Assembly (NCBI GenBank): GCA_037576195.1
Contig: CM075103.1
Location: forward strand, 4,712,001 to 4,776,000
Direction: 5' to 3'
Length of the DNA: 64,000 nucleotides
Origin: Phytoseiulus persimilis
Lineage: Eukaryota > Arthropoda > Arachnida > Mesostigmata > Phytoseiidae
Shown here: positions 11,201-22,610 of the stretch, piece by piece
Layout of the letters: every line of letters begins with the position of its first letter
Position numbering within the stretch: the first letter of the stretch is position 1
Translations under genes and position numbers: made by a program
The notes under the pieces: generated by a model
Databases searched by the model: none
The model's input: only the letters and a program-made list of their open reading frames with translations
What the model was told of the DNA's origin: nothing

Positions 11201-12624
11201 GCTTCTTCGACACGACGCCTCTTGGTCGGCTCCTGAACCGCTTTGGCAAAGACGTCGATCAGCTGGACATCCAGCTGCCCGTGGCGGCGAACGTTTTCTT
11301 CGACATGTTCTTCCAGCTGCTCGGCGTGATCGTGCTGATCTCGATCAACATCCCAATTTATCTTGCAGCCGCGGGCCCCCTCCTCTTCCTGTACATGGTC
11401 TTCCAGAGGATCTACATGAGGACCATACGGCAACTGAAACGGATGGAGGGCGTGACTCGCTCGCCGGTCTACAACCACTTCGCCGAGGCCCTCGACGGCC
11501 TGAGCAGCATCAGGGCCTACTGCGCGGAGGACCACTTCGTCTCCAGATCGGACGAAAAAGCGGACGCGACCCAGAACTGCACCTACCTCCTGTTCGTCGG
11601 GAGGATGTGGCTCGGAACCCGTCTGGATTTCATCGCGAATCTCCTCATCGCTGCATCCGGAATCCTGGTCGTGCAGCAGAAGGGGATCATGGATCCCGCG
11701 GTCGCTGGCTTCCTGGTCTCGTACTCGATGGGAACCGCGTTCGCCTTCACTCTCATCGTCCACTTCGCGTCGGAGGTCGAGGCGGCCATTGTTGCCTCGG
11801 AACGCTTGGAGGAGTACACCGACGTCGAGTCGGAGGCGCCGTTGAAAACCGACTTCGAGCCGGAAGACTCCTGGCCTGACGACGGCGCCATTGTCTTCGA
11901 TAAGTACTCGACCCGTTACCGTAAAGGACTGGAGCTGGTTCTCAAAGAGGTCGACCTCCAGATCCAACCTCGCGAGAAGATCGGGGTGGTCGGCCGCACC
12001 GGAGCCGGCAAGTCGTCGCTCACGCTCTCGCTCTTCCGGATCATCGAAGCGGCCGAGGGCCGTTTGATGATCGACGGAATCAACATCGCAAACCTCGGCT
12101 TGCATGATCTACGTCCCCGCCTCACGATCATTCCACAAGATCCTGTGATATTTTCGGGAACACTCAGAGTCAATCTGGACCCCAACGACGTTCACACCGA
12201 TGAGCAGCTTTGGCACGCGCTCGAAAAAGCTCACGTCAAGAAACAGTTTTCAGCGGAAGGTCTGCAGACCGAGATCGCCGAAGGCGGTGCGAACCTGTCC
12301 GTTGGCCAGAGGCAGCTGATCTGTCTGGCTCGAGCCATTTTACAAAAGAAACGAATTCTAGTCATGGACGAGGCGACCGCCGCTGTGGACGTTGAAACAG
12401 ACGCACTCATCCAGAAAACGATTCGCGCCGATTTCTCCGATTGCACAATACTCACCATTGCTCACAGACTGAACACAATTCTTGATTCGGACCGAGTGAT
12501 AGTGATGGATGCCGGCAAAGTTGTCGAAGAAGGCTCTCCGCGAGCATTGTTAGAAGATCCGTCGTCTCGGTTCTACGATATGGCGCTCGAAGCCGGTTTG
12601 GTGGAAACACCGAAAAAATCTTAG
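8263..12624 (+). CDS. Full-length ABCC/MRP-type ABC transporter, intronless
   Basis: 1453-residue ATP-driven membrane exporter of the ABCC subfamily (MRP1-like 'long' architecture). TMD0 with five predicted hydrophobic segments covers about residues 1-200 and includes the family-typical F.NTVLV..P segment. It is followed by the L0 linker, TMD1 about 270-560, NBD1 (Walker A GKVGSGKSS near 627, signature LSGGQ near 717, Walker B VYLLDDP near 737), TMD2 about 870-1180, and NBD2 (Walker A GRTGAGKSS near 1244, signature LSVGQ near 1345, Walker B LVMDEA near 1367). NBD1 carries Asp in the catalytic Glu position; NBD2 is canonical. The ATG was chosen because it begins directly before the conserved TMD0. 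The length is normal for the family. The absence of any intron in a gene that usually has many is notable. It is flanked by a truncated-by-window copy upstream and a decayed copy downstream. The transported substrate cannot be told from sequence. Confidence 0.97.
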   Translation: MSGAYCEGPLWDPSFWSDEPPVLTECFENTVLVFVPSFFILIGGAFYLYGRRTWPGKGLPLTILHCAKLCTTGAQMVLHSYGIYYALTSALSSTSDFVTDLLRTVNFLMVFILLVTDRNRGIFSSAFLTIFWLLEVLCELPVYYRHLLTAFAPGVVHVEPVHDTDFIIEMISFPLLLVQFALAAFADDIPTLRKGQPKRHPIYTVSPLSKLFFNFFSELVYKGYRNPLSMTDLPPIIDSMQSANCYREWKNTEDSYRASGQKLTLIKSIFLTYWPVLSFVWMLEILFVLTRVSSFLALNELILYLSSPSEPDWKGYVYAILIFLVYNISATLLRWGDYILISLGIKIKSLLIAAIVRKSFRVDGNHLGKFTVGELVNLLSVDADKIYQFSNYVGIMIGCPFYVGLCTYLLWNFLGPSCLAGIAIIVVMSPITAIVANVSRKMQGAQMTLKDTRLKYIGEILASIKIVKFYGWEPPFVDRVQKVRKEENVYLTKFAYLTATLRFFWSVTPFLVSLFAFVTYVLVNDLTTIDTNVAFVSLGLFNSMRFSLAVIPDVISNGVQTLVSVRRIENFLTAKDLEENVVGNSPGSGNAAKWQNVSSSWTDKESELSLQDIDLTIKTGELVAIVGKVGSGKSSILNTLLGDIKLMRGKVDLAGTVSYVPQQAWIQNATIKQNIIFTKQFNRMAYKRVLDKCCLTTDLKILPGGDQTEIGEKGVNLSGGQKQRVSLARAVYMDRDVYLLDDPLSAVDAHVGSAIFHNVIGNSGILKGKTRIFVTNMLSVLPKVDRIVFLKDGKIFEQGTYDELLNAVGEFADFLKEHAAKGNKSVEEAEPEPFVIKEKYQRSMSIVSNDSVTFFGDQHNQTLISDEAMQSGSVKLSVYTNYCSKVGFTFCFFVLAGFAGARAFDVYSGVWLSEWSSDSPEKTPENYAQRTRRILVYAALGLAYGVFSFVGTAFLATGTLRAARKLHNGMLRAIVRAPMSFFDTTPLGRLLNRFGKDVDQLDIQLPVAANVFFDMFFQLLGVIVLISINIPIYLAAAGPLLFLYMVFQRIYMRTIRQLKRMEGVTRSPVYNHFAEALDGLSSIRAYCAEDHFVSRSDEKADATQNCTYLLFVGRMWLGTRLDFIANLLIAASGILVVQQKGIMDPAVAGFLVSYSMGTAFAFTLIVHFASEVEAAIVASERLEEYTDVESEAPLKTDFEPEDSWPDDGAIVFDKYSTRYRKGLELVLKEVDLQIQPREKIGVVGRTGAGKSSLTLSLFRIIEAAEGRLMIDGINIANLGLHDLRPRLTIIPQDPVIFSGTLRVNLDPNDVHTDEQLWHALEKAHVKKQFSAEGLQTEIAEGGANLSVGQRQLICLARAILQKKRILVMDEATAAVDVETDALIQKTIRADFSDCTILTIAHRLNTILDSDRVIVMDAGKVVEEGSPRALLEDPSSRFYDMALEAGLVETPKKS
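9790..9860 (+). repeat. 71-bp block identical to bases 33-103
   Basis: This stretch of the complete ABCC gene is base-for-base identical to bases 33-103 of the first copy, while surrounding codons differ at many third positions. It encodes the end of TMD1. Confidence 0.85.
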
Positions 12625-12735
12625 AACTCCATTATACCAAAAAATAGATGTTGTACGCACAGCGCAGTCGAGATGATCAAATGTCGAGCGAGTTGGGAAT
12701 ATGGAATGATGCTGAAGCTGTATGAGAAATGTGGG

Positions 12736-12741
12736 ATTAAA
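12736..12741 (+). terminator. Poly(A) signal variant ATTAAA of ABCC gene
   Basis: ATTAAA lies about 112 bases after the TAG stop. No AATAAA occurs nearer. Confidence 0.4.
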
Positions 12742-15700
12742 AAAAATGGACAAAGCTCAACCTGCTCCATCCTTCGGCCCGCAACCTGATTTCATCGAGT
12801 CTGATCGTTATCATCTTGCTTTCCGAGTTTTCCGTGAGACTACATTGTTTCGGGCAGCGTCCTGAAAGGCTCTCCATTGTGGGACTCCTGAGCTTTCTGA
12901 CCTCCAAGCTTGATAAGATGAAAGTATGTTTGTTTAGAAAGCTTCGGCCTCCCTTTCGAAGAGTAGTTTCAAGTATCAACGATCCCCAACAATCGCCTCA
13001 CAGACATTGTCGGCTGCCGGCCGGAACTCATCACCTCCGGTATCTTCTAGCTCATGATCGGATTGTTTGAATTTGCCGAATGTATCGTCAAGGCTTTACG
13101 ATCGATACCTGAGTCGACGTCCCGCAAGAAACGCAGAAGTGGTCAACTTGCTAACGATTAAGCGTGGAGGGAGTGCCAAGTTATGTGGCACAAACCAGTC
13201 ATGTCAGTTACCACCTTCTAGGGTCTCGCGTAGTTTTGAGTGCTCATTGGTGAAAGATTGACTCCGATAACTGAAAAGTTCGGTCCCCGCGTCCGCCTTC
13301 CGGTGCAGGCCGTAGAACTTCGTCCCGTTCACAGACTCAGCTTTCGCAACAGATTATGCTTGACACAGCAAACCTCGCCTCAGGGCTGATGAAATTCTGA
13401 ACGAAGTTTCGAATGTTTGTCGGGCCTCAGCTGTGAACCATATGCGATATGGTCTTGTTATTTCCTCTTGTGATGATCCGGCTGAGGCTGACCCCTCCAT
13501 GGCCGCCTCCCGCCGAAACACCGGGCGGTCCAAAACTGGTACGCTTCGCGCGATAGCTCGCCCAGTCCAGGTCCGCCCCGCAAGGAATTTCACGGAGAAA
13601 GCCGAGTTATTGGATACCGAGTGACAGACAGAGCTGGGTGAACCACTTGATTATCCTCTCAGCTCCAGGTTTTCGTTCCTACTATGATCATCACCCTCCA
13701 TAGGTTCAGAAATCCAGCTGTTTCGGTGAATGCAGTTTGATTCGTTGGGGCCACTAGGGAAAACGGGAACAAACGGAAGAAGTTTTCCCACGACGCTGTC
13801 CTCGCATATCAATACGGATCCTTCTTCTCGGAGAGCTGTCCATATCTTATCCTAACCCCTGGCCTGAACTGGTGACAGTGGTTCTTAGGGAGTCTACTTG
13901 AGATGCGACATGGAAAAAGCTTGAGCTGGAAATCCAGCATGCTCAGAGAAGCGTTTGAAAGCATTTCAGGAACACGTTTCTCGCAACAAAGACAAGATCG
14001 TTCTCTGATTGCACTGGCCTGGCGATAGCGAGTAAACAATAGAAAAGAAGATTGTTCCCATTGTCCAAGCGACCAGATGGCGGAAAAATCGGCACTTTCG
14101 CGAGACAGGCCCGAAATCCACGTGGCGTACCTGGACGGTGAACTTCCATGACACTCCATATCTTCGAAAAGGATTCCGCTATTGGAATGAGGGAAATTAT
14201 CGAATGAGAGGTAGACTCGAGTTCATCATCCAGCTACATTCGGGTAACCGAGACATGCAGCGCGAAGAGAATGAATCTCTTCGCCTATGCCTACGTTACG
14301 GATTCCCTCTGAAATGTTCGCGCGAGAGTCTTCTCGTGTATCGCTTCGAGTTTCTGTGGACGCTGACGGAAAGCACCAAGCTCGGAAAATCTCTGTTGAG
14401 CCATGTTCAGTCAAAGAACACTTGAGCTATCTCGAGCCGAATCTCCAAAAACTACGAAGACGACCTCGGTTCCGCTTTGTTCTCTGTTCGCCGGCTCTCC
14501 ACAAATTCCAGTTGACGACTTCACCTCACCTCAACGTTCCGTCATGCCGGCCTCCTCCCGCTTGGTCATATCGAGTTACGAGCCCGCAGTTTTCAGAAGA
14601 CTGCTCCAGATCGTGAAGGCCGCTCATCTTCATCGGATCAGTCAGTACGCCGATTTTTCGTACACTTCGAGAGCACCAGTGCAAGGAGATACCAATTCCG
14701 CCTGTGGGGTTCTTCCACAGTTTCATGGTTATGCTATACCTTTCCTCGAGCCATTGCATGAGCACGAGCTGCCGGGAGTCCAACCTCCAGCTTCGAGTAC
14801 GTGCTTTCAGGCGGTTTTTGAAATGCGATAGCGGATTATCATCTGAAATACCGAACCCGTGCTTGCACTGCCTCAACCCATGGGTATATGCTGAAATGAG
14901 TTGCGATGTACCACAAATGAATTGAACTCCGCTCCCGAGACGATCGATGTAGTTATTCGAGAAGCTCGACAGGTACTACCACTCTCTGGAACAGGAGCCG
15001 ATATTGTTAACGTAGGAGCCCTCTCGTGAGCTCTTCTGGTCAGCGAGACCACTGTCAAGAGAAGGAGGCCTTGCTGAATCACACGCTCCTCCAGCCTCCT
15101 CTCGAGATGGAAGAAAAGGCCGGATTGAATGAACCAGAGAGGTTCTCTGCTTGAATCGAACGAGAATCCGGTCGGCGTTCCCGGTTTTTTGCCAGGGTAG
15201 CCGATCCGGATTCTTGGATCCGATATCAGCCTGAACTCGGCACCCTGATCGGTGGCGTAAGCTCCCCCCTTTAGGGTCAGGCGAGAAGAATATCGACACC
15301 TGGCTTCCTGGCTGGGCGGTTAGGCGGTCTGATCTGAGCCTCCGTGGGCCTCGTTTCGCGTTTTCCTCCGCGTTCCAATTCAGCGGAATGCTCCGGAATC
15401 AGTTTGCGATGTACCTAGCGCCCTTGCTGTGTCACATATTTTGGAAGCACATCTAATCTGCTCACCACGAATCAACGTCTAGGAATCTCCCGCGGCATTC
15501 TTCCCTTTATGGAGCATCCCTGACTGAGAAATGCGTTCACCGATTCTATATCCGGACCGCCGGGCTGCCATTCAAATGATCTTGGATTTCGAGAGGACAC
15601 AAGGGAAAAATCCATCGATCTGCGGAGGAATGAACGTGTGAATGGTGGATGGACTACACAGACCCCGCGAATTCCTGAGATTAGCGTATGAAGCAAACGA

Positions 15701-16633
15701 AGACGGAGTTAAGCCTAAATTCTTCGATTGGAGAACCTCAGCGATGCCGTGACTCTCACGGAGCCGATCCGAGTACCATGGTGACGATTTCTCGTGAAAC
15801 CCATTACGCGAGCTTCCCACCTCAGATACCGCGGAACATATGGATACAGTCTGCTGATCCCTGTTGGGCTGAACTACTGTCGGCGAATCTCAACGCATCA
15901 TCGGTCACGTCCACGCGTTCTTCTTTTGAAGGTCAACATTTATCACATAGTCATTGATCTTCCTCTCACCCTCGTGAGCTCAAGATGCCCCTGAGCAGAT
16001 TTTGTGCTCTCGTGTCGCCAGCGATTGAGCTCTGGGCGTAATCACCTCAAGAAGTCCCGTTTGACCGCCCATCGGGTCCGATCTCATCCCACATCTCTCA
16101 TTGGTTTCTCGATAGTTGTTCGAGCCACAAGCTGCGGCAAACGAATTTCCACAGCAACATTTTCGTCCATTTTCGGCTCCTCGAGAAAGTCTGTGATCTG
16201 ACCTCATTGTCATCATGATCGGTTATCAACAGGTTCGCATGCGGTCCAGCCTGGACGCGGTCACTGAGGAGCTGCCTGTGCTCTGGACAGACCTAAGGAG
16301 AGATAAGCCCTTTTACTCAGCTTCTTCCATTTTCAAACAGTTTTTCGAGTGAGCAGCGGAGACCGGCGGGTTCCATCGTTTCGGCTCCGCTCACGATTTC
16401 CATGGATTACTCTTCGAGATACAATGAGTGGGAAAACAATGACAACGCGAGCAATGCTCAAGGCCGAGAACTCGTGCTCGTCGGCACGCTTTCAAGGACT
16501 TTTCGGCCACATCGGCTCGTCGTTGAGTTTCTGGAGTCCTGCTCATGATACGATCTACTTGAAGAGATTATTCGCGCGTCTTTTCCATCATCGCCGCCTT
16601 CAGCAAGTCGCGGACTCGTGGACTTCGATTGAA
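12742..16633. other. Intergenic, no gene seen
   Basis: Only short, unconvincing open frames on both strands. The N-terminal part of the decayed ABCC copy downstream would be expected near 15.5-16.6 kb, but I see no convincing TMD0 homology there. Confidence 0.45.
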
Positions 16634-18455
16634 TGGGCGGATTTCACTCTGCTCCCTTTCGTAGTCAAATTCAAATCCCTGCTGATCGCCGAAATCGTCC
16701 GTAAATCCCTCTAAGTGAACGGGAGTCATCTGGAAAATCACACCATTGGATATCTTGCGAACCTCCCATTGGTGGATGCGGACAAGATCCATCGGCTTCC
16801 GGGCACGTGGGCGACTTGATGGGCTGCCCATTCCACGTTGCTCTTTGCACATTGGTGATTTGAAATTCCACTTGGGCGTTTGATCTACAGGGGTTTCGAT
16901 AATTTCGCTCATGACGGCAGCCATCGCTGCGGTGGCGAGTCAGAGTCGAACGACCTTCGAATACATCGCTGAACTGTCAATCCGCACGATGATTTTCAAG
17001 TTCTACGCGTGGGAGTCGCCTTTCGTTTCGTATATGGTCGGAGTGCGCGAGGACGAGAACGCTGGACCGCCGCACTTCGATCTTTCTGGTCTGTTCATCC
17101 CTCCCTGGCCTCCTTGTTTGCTGTGCTGCATTTCCTATTCCCACATCAACGATCTGGCGGAAATCGATGCTCAGCCTCGCTTTCGTTCGGGCTCCTCGAC
17201 AGCATGCGCTTCCCCCTGACATTGATGCCGGACGTGATCTCAAACGGTGTGCAAAGCTTAGTGTCTGTTCATCGGATTGAGAGCTTTTTAAACGTTGAAG
17301 ACTCGGACGGTAATGTGATCGGTAAGCGACCCGGATCTCGAGATGCGGCGCGTCAGCGGAATGCATCGCTAAGCCGGCCCAAGAAGCTGACCGGAACGGT
17401 TCTGACCGACGTTGATCTTGCGATCGAGAGTGCCGGTTTGGTTGCGATCACGAGCGGAGTGGGATGCGGAAAAATGTCTCTGCTGAGCCCACTATCGAGT
17501 GGAAGAGCACTCTCGGAGGGGACAATTGATCTCGAAGGATCAATCGCTGCGTTCCTAAGGAGGCTTTGATGCAAAACGCGACCATTTTTTTACACATTTC
17601 ACACCCGGAGAATTTTTATTAGCGGAATCGCCCAATGAACATCGCTATTGTGTTATGTTTCACGAGTACTACTTGACACGAGACGCCCGCTCCCATACTC
17701 AGGACACGATCCAGGATTCGGGAACGCTGACGAATGGAGCCCAGATTTTTTTCAAGAAAGCCATGCATGCCGAATGGACGGGTGGTGAGTTCTGGATGCC
17801 ATTGTTCCGATATCACGGTTCTTTTTCTCACTTATATTTGAATGATTGGGCGCCTTGAGTTGCATCGTTTATCTAACGCAAACAACCGACAAGGAATGTA
17901 GGAGCAGCAATCTTGGAGATTCGCGAGAAGATCGCAAAAGCTCGAGTTTTAAAACAAATGCCGAAGGTTGATCACAACTGACACGACGTGGAAGGGACAA
18001 TGCGGTCTATATCTGTGAAGCTGTTTGTAGACAACACGTACTTCTCCAAGGTCGGAATCCCTTCCTGCCTCATCACCCTGTTTGGATTCACGATGACGCG
18101 CATTCGACATCAAGACCAGCAGCTGACCGAGGGACTGGTCGAACGATGACTCCGGAAACGACTTCGAAAACTTGAAATGCTCAAGGCACTAGCCGGGTCA
18201 TCTGATGAGTTCCAACTTGTCGGTGCCGCCGAACAGCCGGCAGTTACCCGATCATCGGTCTAGAATAATCTCGCAGAGCTGCTGAATGGCCTGGAGAGTA
18301 TCGGAGCGTACGGCACCGAACACGTGTTTATTCCGAAAGAAGACTCCTCATAAAGGGCCTCTCATTGATCGAAGACCTTGACGGGCCTGAAGATTTCGCT
18401 GGAACTCTAAGAGTGAACTTTGACGGGGTTTCATTACCCTCTGTTGGGCACACTC
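16634..18455 (+). pseudogene. Decayed third ABCC/MRP copy
   Basis: Pieces in order match the complete ABCC at 8263-12624, but in shifting frames with stops. WADF..VVKFKSLLIAEIVRKSL and a following DADKIH piece match TMD1 (about 16634-16800). FKFYAWESPF (about 16995) comes next, then a 186-codon frame at 17009-17569 containing MRFPLTLMPDVISNGVQSLV and an eroded Walker A, SGVGCGKMS in place of GKVGSGKSS. After that come MQNATI at 17570, ISVKLFVDNTYFSKVGIPS (about 18010, start of TMD2), NNLAELLNGLESIGAYG (about 18268), and FAGTLRVNFD (about 18393, NBD2). Parts of NBD1, TMD2 and NBD2 are missing. It cannot make a functional pump. The orientation is the same as the two upstream copies, so this is a tandem duplicate that has decayed. 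Confidence 0.9.
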
Positions 18456-19462
18456 ATATACACGGCGGTCTACGTGAGTCGGGGATTTTCTCACCCTCCC
18501 TTCTTTTGCTCATTGCTCGGTCAAGAATCTACCATTTCCAGTTTGTCGCCCTGGAAGGGAAATCTAGATAAACTCGATCCACAGACGGAGAAAACGTGGT
18601 TGGGTCGATCCAGCTAGTCCACATCTGGATGGGTGAGATGCATCGGGAACGATATTCTGTCGTGAAATCCGCGATTCTCGCGAGCCTGATAAGATCGGTC
18701 GCCAGTTTTGAGCTTTCAACGGATTCACGCCATTTCTAATAGCAAGTTAATGGTATGATTCCGCGCATCCGATGCAACCAGTACGAAATCGAACCCTTGG
18801 CTTCAGATGTTTCTCGGTCAGTTTTGTGAAACAAGTCAAAAAATTATTATTGTGTCCTTTTCTGTCTATGTGCAGCGCGAGCCATGATGCGAAAAAAAGA
18901 AGATTACCGCCACTGTTCGCCACGATTTACCCGGTCACAGAATCATGAAAATCGCTCCCAGTCTCGACCTTGTGGACTCGGAAATTCTGAGGAATAGGGA
19001 GAGGGGTGGAGTTGTTGGGCAAGGCTCGCCCGGAATTCTGCCAAGGGATCCCGGCTCCCGATTTCGTGGCACGATAGTCGAGGCGGGACTCCCCGCCGAT
19101 CGGGAGAACTCAGTCATGAAGAGATGAGGAAACCTACGAGAGAATAATTAGATCTTCGGCAGAACAAGTTCCTTGAGCGAATGAACTCCACGGATTTCGG
19201 GCTTCCGGGGACGCTCTGCTGATCTCGAATGGATGGGTTCGAGGATCCTGTAATTCAATCCATTCGACGTTCGTGGTCGAACCTCCAGCGATACCGAACC
19301 TCTTCGATTGCGAAACCGCGACATCAGCCCATATGGCTCGCTCCCGTAATCCAAGATCCCGACCCAAATGTAATTCGTTCCAGCAGAAAATCGACCGAGA
19401 ACGTGCAGAGTTTCCAGCCCTGTCCTGGCTGAGTCTTCCGGTTGGCATCACTGGAGCCCGAT

Positions 19463-19484
19463 CCCCCCCCCCCCCCCCCCCCCC
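19463..19484. repeat. Poly(C) tract, 22 bases
   Basis: Uninterrupted run of C. Confidence 0.9.
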
Positions 19485-19749
19485 GTCTCGAGCGGGGCAT
19501 TCCAGTTTCAATTTGGATCGAAAAGGCTCGGGGTGAGAGTCTCTTGACTCTTTCGAGGAAATGAGCACGCTTGAAAATGCAAAGCTAAGAACACTCTCGA
19601 TTGCATCTCTGGTTGAGCTCCAGAGGCTAGCCGTGAGATGTATTTCAATTTCGCCCGTGATTCAATGTGTACAGACGAACGAAGCGCTGTGCGGGACCGT
19701 ATGAGAGGGAGAGAGAGAATGCGCGCGGCTTAAGGAGATCAGTTTCCTC

Positions 19750-19796
19750 CTGCTAGGGACTCCTTTGTCGCTCACTCAGAGGGGAGTCCCTAGCAG
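19750..19796. repeat. Perfect 14-bp inverted repeat, hairpin
   Basis: CTGCTAGGGACTCC (19750-19763) and its exact reverse complement GGAGTCCCTAGCAG (19783-19796) are separated by 19 bases. No similar pair was noticed elsewhere in the window. Function is unknown. Confidence 0.85.
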
Positions 19797-22273
19797 ATCC
19801 GTACGCATGGCATTCGACGACTACGACGAATGAGCCTGTTATTTACATAAACATTTGGACACCAGGGGGTTTGTATGTGAATGTGGATGAAGATAAAGAC
19901 GCGAACACAGAAGGAACTCTCCCGACTCTGTTAGATCCCTCAGCGAAGGAATGAGAACAACTCAAGGGCTCCGTGCGATTTTCTCGAGGTGTCTGATGTT
20001 TCTCCCTAGACCAGCCTACGCTGTTGCGGAGATCAACTCCAATCCGGAGACGAAAATACTTTCCCGTTCCGTCGAATGACATTCTGGTGATTCTTCCCGA
20101 AAGAGTTATCGCTGCGGCAAGTCCCATGCCTGACCTCTTATGACGTCTTGGCGGGGACAACTCGGGTTGGCGCTCCTGAAAAACTGACTCCCCCTCCCTC
20201 GGGGACATTTGAAGGGTTCACGGGCTCTTCTAATGAATCTTGCTGCTGACCTATTAAGGGGAATGTGGAGATCGCCTGTAAAACTGTCGTCGAACGCAAC
20301 ATGGTCGTCGCTGCTAATAAACATCGTTCGAATTGCCAACGTCCCCGAACGGTGATGATGAAGAGCTCGCTCTAATAAGCGTCATATTTCGCCGAACGAA
20401 AACTCGCAGTGAACTCTGAAAACATCTGCACCAGTTAATGAGGTCCATTGAGGCGTTCGTCGCTGAGGGTGAAGGAGGAGAGGCGGAGGTACAAAGGAGA
20501 CGGGAGAGACTGGTCATGGCACAACGCGGCATAGCATGCCTCATCTGTAGCGTCTTCACAGTGGTCAATGCAGCCATGATTGGTCCCTGGGAGACTATGG
20601 GTCGCTACCGCGATTCGTCCCAGGCCGGTAAACACGAACCAGCGGGAAGCGAGGCACCCTTCACAGGAAAAGAACCGCTGCAGTTGAATAGCTACTTGAT
20701 AGTGACACGAGGAGCGATTATACTCCACTTGTCAACGAGTCCGGGAATCCTAAAGAGCGTTTGACTCTTTCAGACCGCCAAGAAAGGTGACCGAGTTCTC
20801 TCGTGGCCATGCTCCCGGGAATCTTGCCCGTTTCGCAGTCTCCACGAATAGATTCTCCTCTCTGAGTTGAGCTGCCTCGATCCAGTGATAAGGACCTCAT
20901 TGGAGAGGTCCATCCGAAGGAGCGACGAAGCTCATCGGCGGCTGTTGGTTCGGTCCTCCGTTCTGCGTGACCTGTGAGGACCACGTTCATCACTCCCACA
21001 ATGGTTGACGCCCGGACTTGGAGCTTCGAAGTCCGGTCCCCTTGAAGTCTCCCCTTCCCTCCTGATGTCGATCGAAAAAGCTCGATCTTGCCGCTCTCAT
21101 GGCTCTATTCTGACCTAGTGTATAGTTTCCGTCCACCATCGTGCGGAGAAGAAGATGTTCGACACGAAGAAAAGAGAAACCGGACTTTTTTATCGCTTCA
21201 GTTAGATCTCAGGTCGGCGCCATCACCTGGATTGTTGCATTTTTCTTGACGGGAGGGAGAAGCCACGTTCTCGTGGAGTGAGTCCTGCCGCGAAGCCTAC
21301 AGCACCGGATTTCCTTTGAGCCAGGGATCTCAGAATGGTTGATTTCCAAACCCTCCGGATCGGCTGACAATGTATGGGATCACTGGAGATTCGACGTCGG
21401 ATTTCTTTTTGACAACGTGGAATACGGCACTCCATCAGCCACTGAAAATGCTTCTTTTGCCCGAGTCCAAGATATTGAGTGCCATCAGAACGAACAAGTC
21501 GACAATATCAGGAATCCTCGGGTACCCCGTCACGTGGGAATGATCATCTCGAGGTTTCTATTGGAATTCATGTTGTTGAGAATACCAGAACCAAACAGCG
21601 GCTCAACAATAGGCTAACGAGCTGAATCTCTCGGGAACTCTCCTCGCTCTTGTACTCAAAGCTAGAACTGTGAAGTTAGGATGGCCCAGATCCCTGCGAA
21701 TCCGTATTACCTCAATCTCGAACATGTTTTCACCCGAGGTTTTCCGTTGGAAGATTGGTATTCATCACAAGATGATCTCCTGAGTATGTATGACTCCCTT
21801 CACGCACATCGTATGTAATGGGTGAAAATCTCCGTTGCCCCCAGATATTATCTAAAACTCACCCGCAACTCGTTCCGAAGATTACTGATTCAAGCCTCAG
21901 ATTGATGGTGAAGTTGTACGGGAAACGAGTGCTTCAAGTCAAGATGGATTCGAAACAACTCACGTGGAAGCACGAAAAGTCGCTCGGAAAGCCGTTGACG
22001 TTCTAACGAAATAGTTGGATTTTCGCTCCGCCCCCGGGGCGCGAAATATTAGCTGGATGAGCGATCCCAAACGATAACAAACATCACCGTTCCTCTCTTT
22101 CGATTGTTGATAACGTGACCTGTTGATCTGGACATATTGATGGAGCAACGCTCTCTCCCCGTTTCCCGGAATTTTCCGACAGCAGGAAACGCGTGTCGAA
22201 CACTTCCAAGCGTTACTCATTCGCCCGGATCCGACATTATTTCTCTCTATCGACCCGGACCCCTACTACAAGC

Positions 22274-22582
22274 ATGTCCGGGGCTTACCTCCTACAACTC
22301 AGCCTCCTGCACGTTTCTCTTCCACATGTACATTATTACGGCGAAGGCGATAAAGGCGGAATCGCCCTATCGGCGGCGATTGTTGTAGCGCACGCTGGCG
22401 CCGGCGGTTTAATAAGTGGTTATCTTATGGGACACCGAGATAGCCATCACGGCCATAAAACCGCGAAAATTGTTCTCAAGAAGGAGCCCGAAGTGAAAAA
22501 GGCTCTGATACAGGCAATTTATCACCACGCGCCGCCAGGTCACGGCTTCTCCAGCTGCGGGTACCGAGGTCTTCTCAAATGA
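22274..22582 (+). CDS. Gly/His-rich small protein, family copy 1
   Basis: 102-residue open frame from ATG. The N-terminus is moderately hydrophobic (MSGAYLLQLSLLHVSLPHVH) and could be a weak signal peptide. The core GAGGLISGYLMGHRDSHHG is plainly homologous to GAGAVASGYLMGHGGHHG in the gene at 29223-29480. It then extends into a lysine/glutamate-rich tail (KKEPEVKK) and a histidine-rich end (YHHAPPGHG) that the other copies lack. The poly(C) run at 22595-22610 begins 12 bases after the stop. The frame is intact, but the start region does not match the well-formed signal peptides of the other copies. It may be an older divergent copy or a fragment whose first exon has been lost. Function unknown. 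Confidence 0.55.
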   Translation: MSGAYLLQLSLLHVSLPHVHYYGEGDKGGIALSAAIVVAHAGAGGLISGYLMGHRDSHHGHKTAKIVLKKEPEVKKALIQAIYHHAPPGHGFSSCGYRGLLK

Positions 22583-22594
22583 GAGTTTACCGAG

Positions 22595-22610
22595 CCCCCC
22601 CCCCCCCCCC
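22595..22610. repeat. Poly(C) tract, 16 bases
   Basis: Uninterrupted run of C just after the stop codon of the preceding open frame. Confidence 0.9.

Larger units (their letters stand above)
18456..22273. other. Intergenic, with hairpin and C-run
   Basis: No supported gene. An ATG at 20516 opens a frame with a signal-peptide-like start (MAQRGIACLICSVFTVVNA), but no continuing exon was identified. The region contains a C-run at 19463-19484 and a perfect hairpin at 19750-19796. Confidence 0.45.

Noticed and set aside
20516-20764. Signal-peptide-like start MAQRGIACLICSVFTVVNA
   Set aside because: The downstream residues look random, and no matching second exon, TATA box or poly(A) signal was found.
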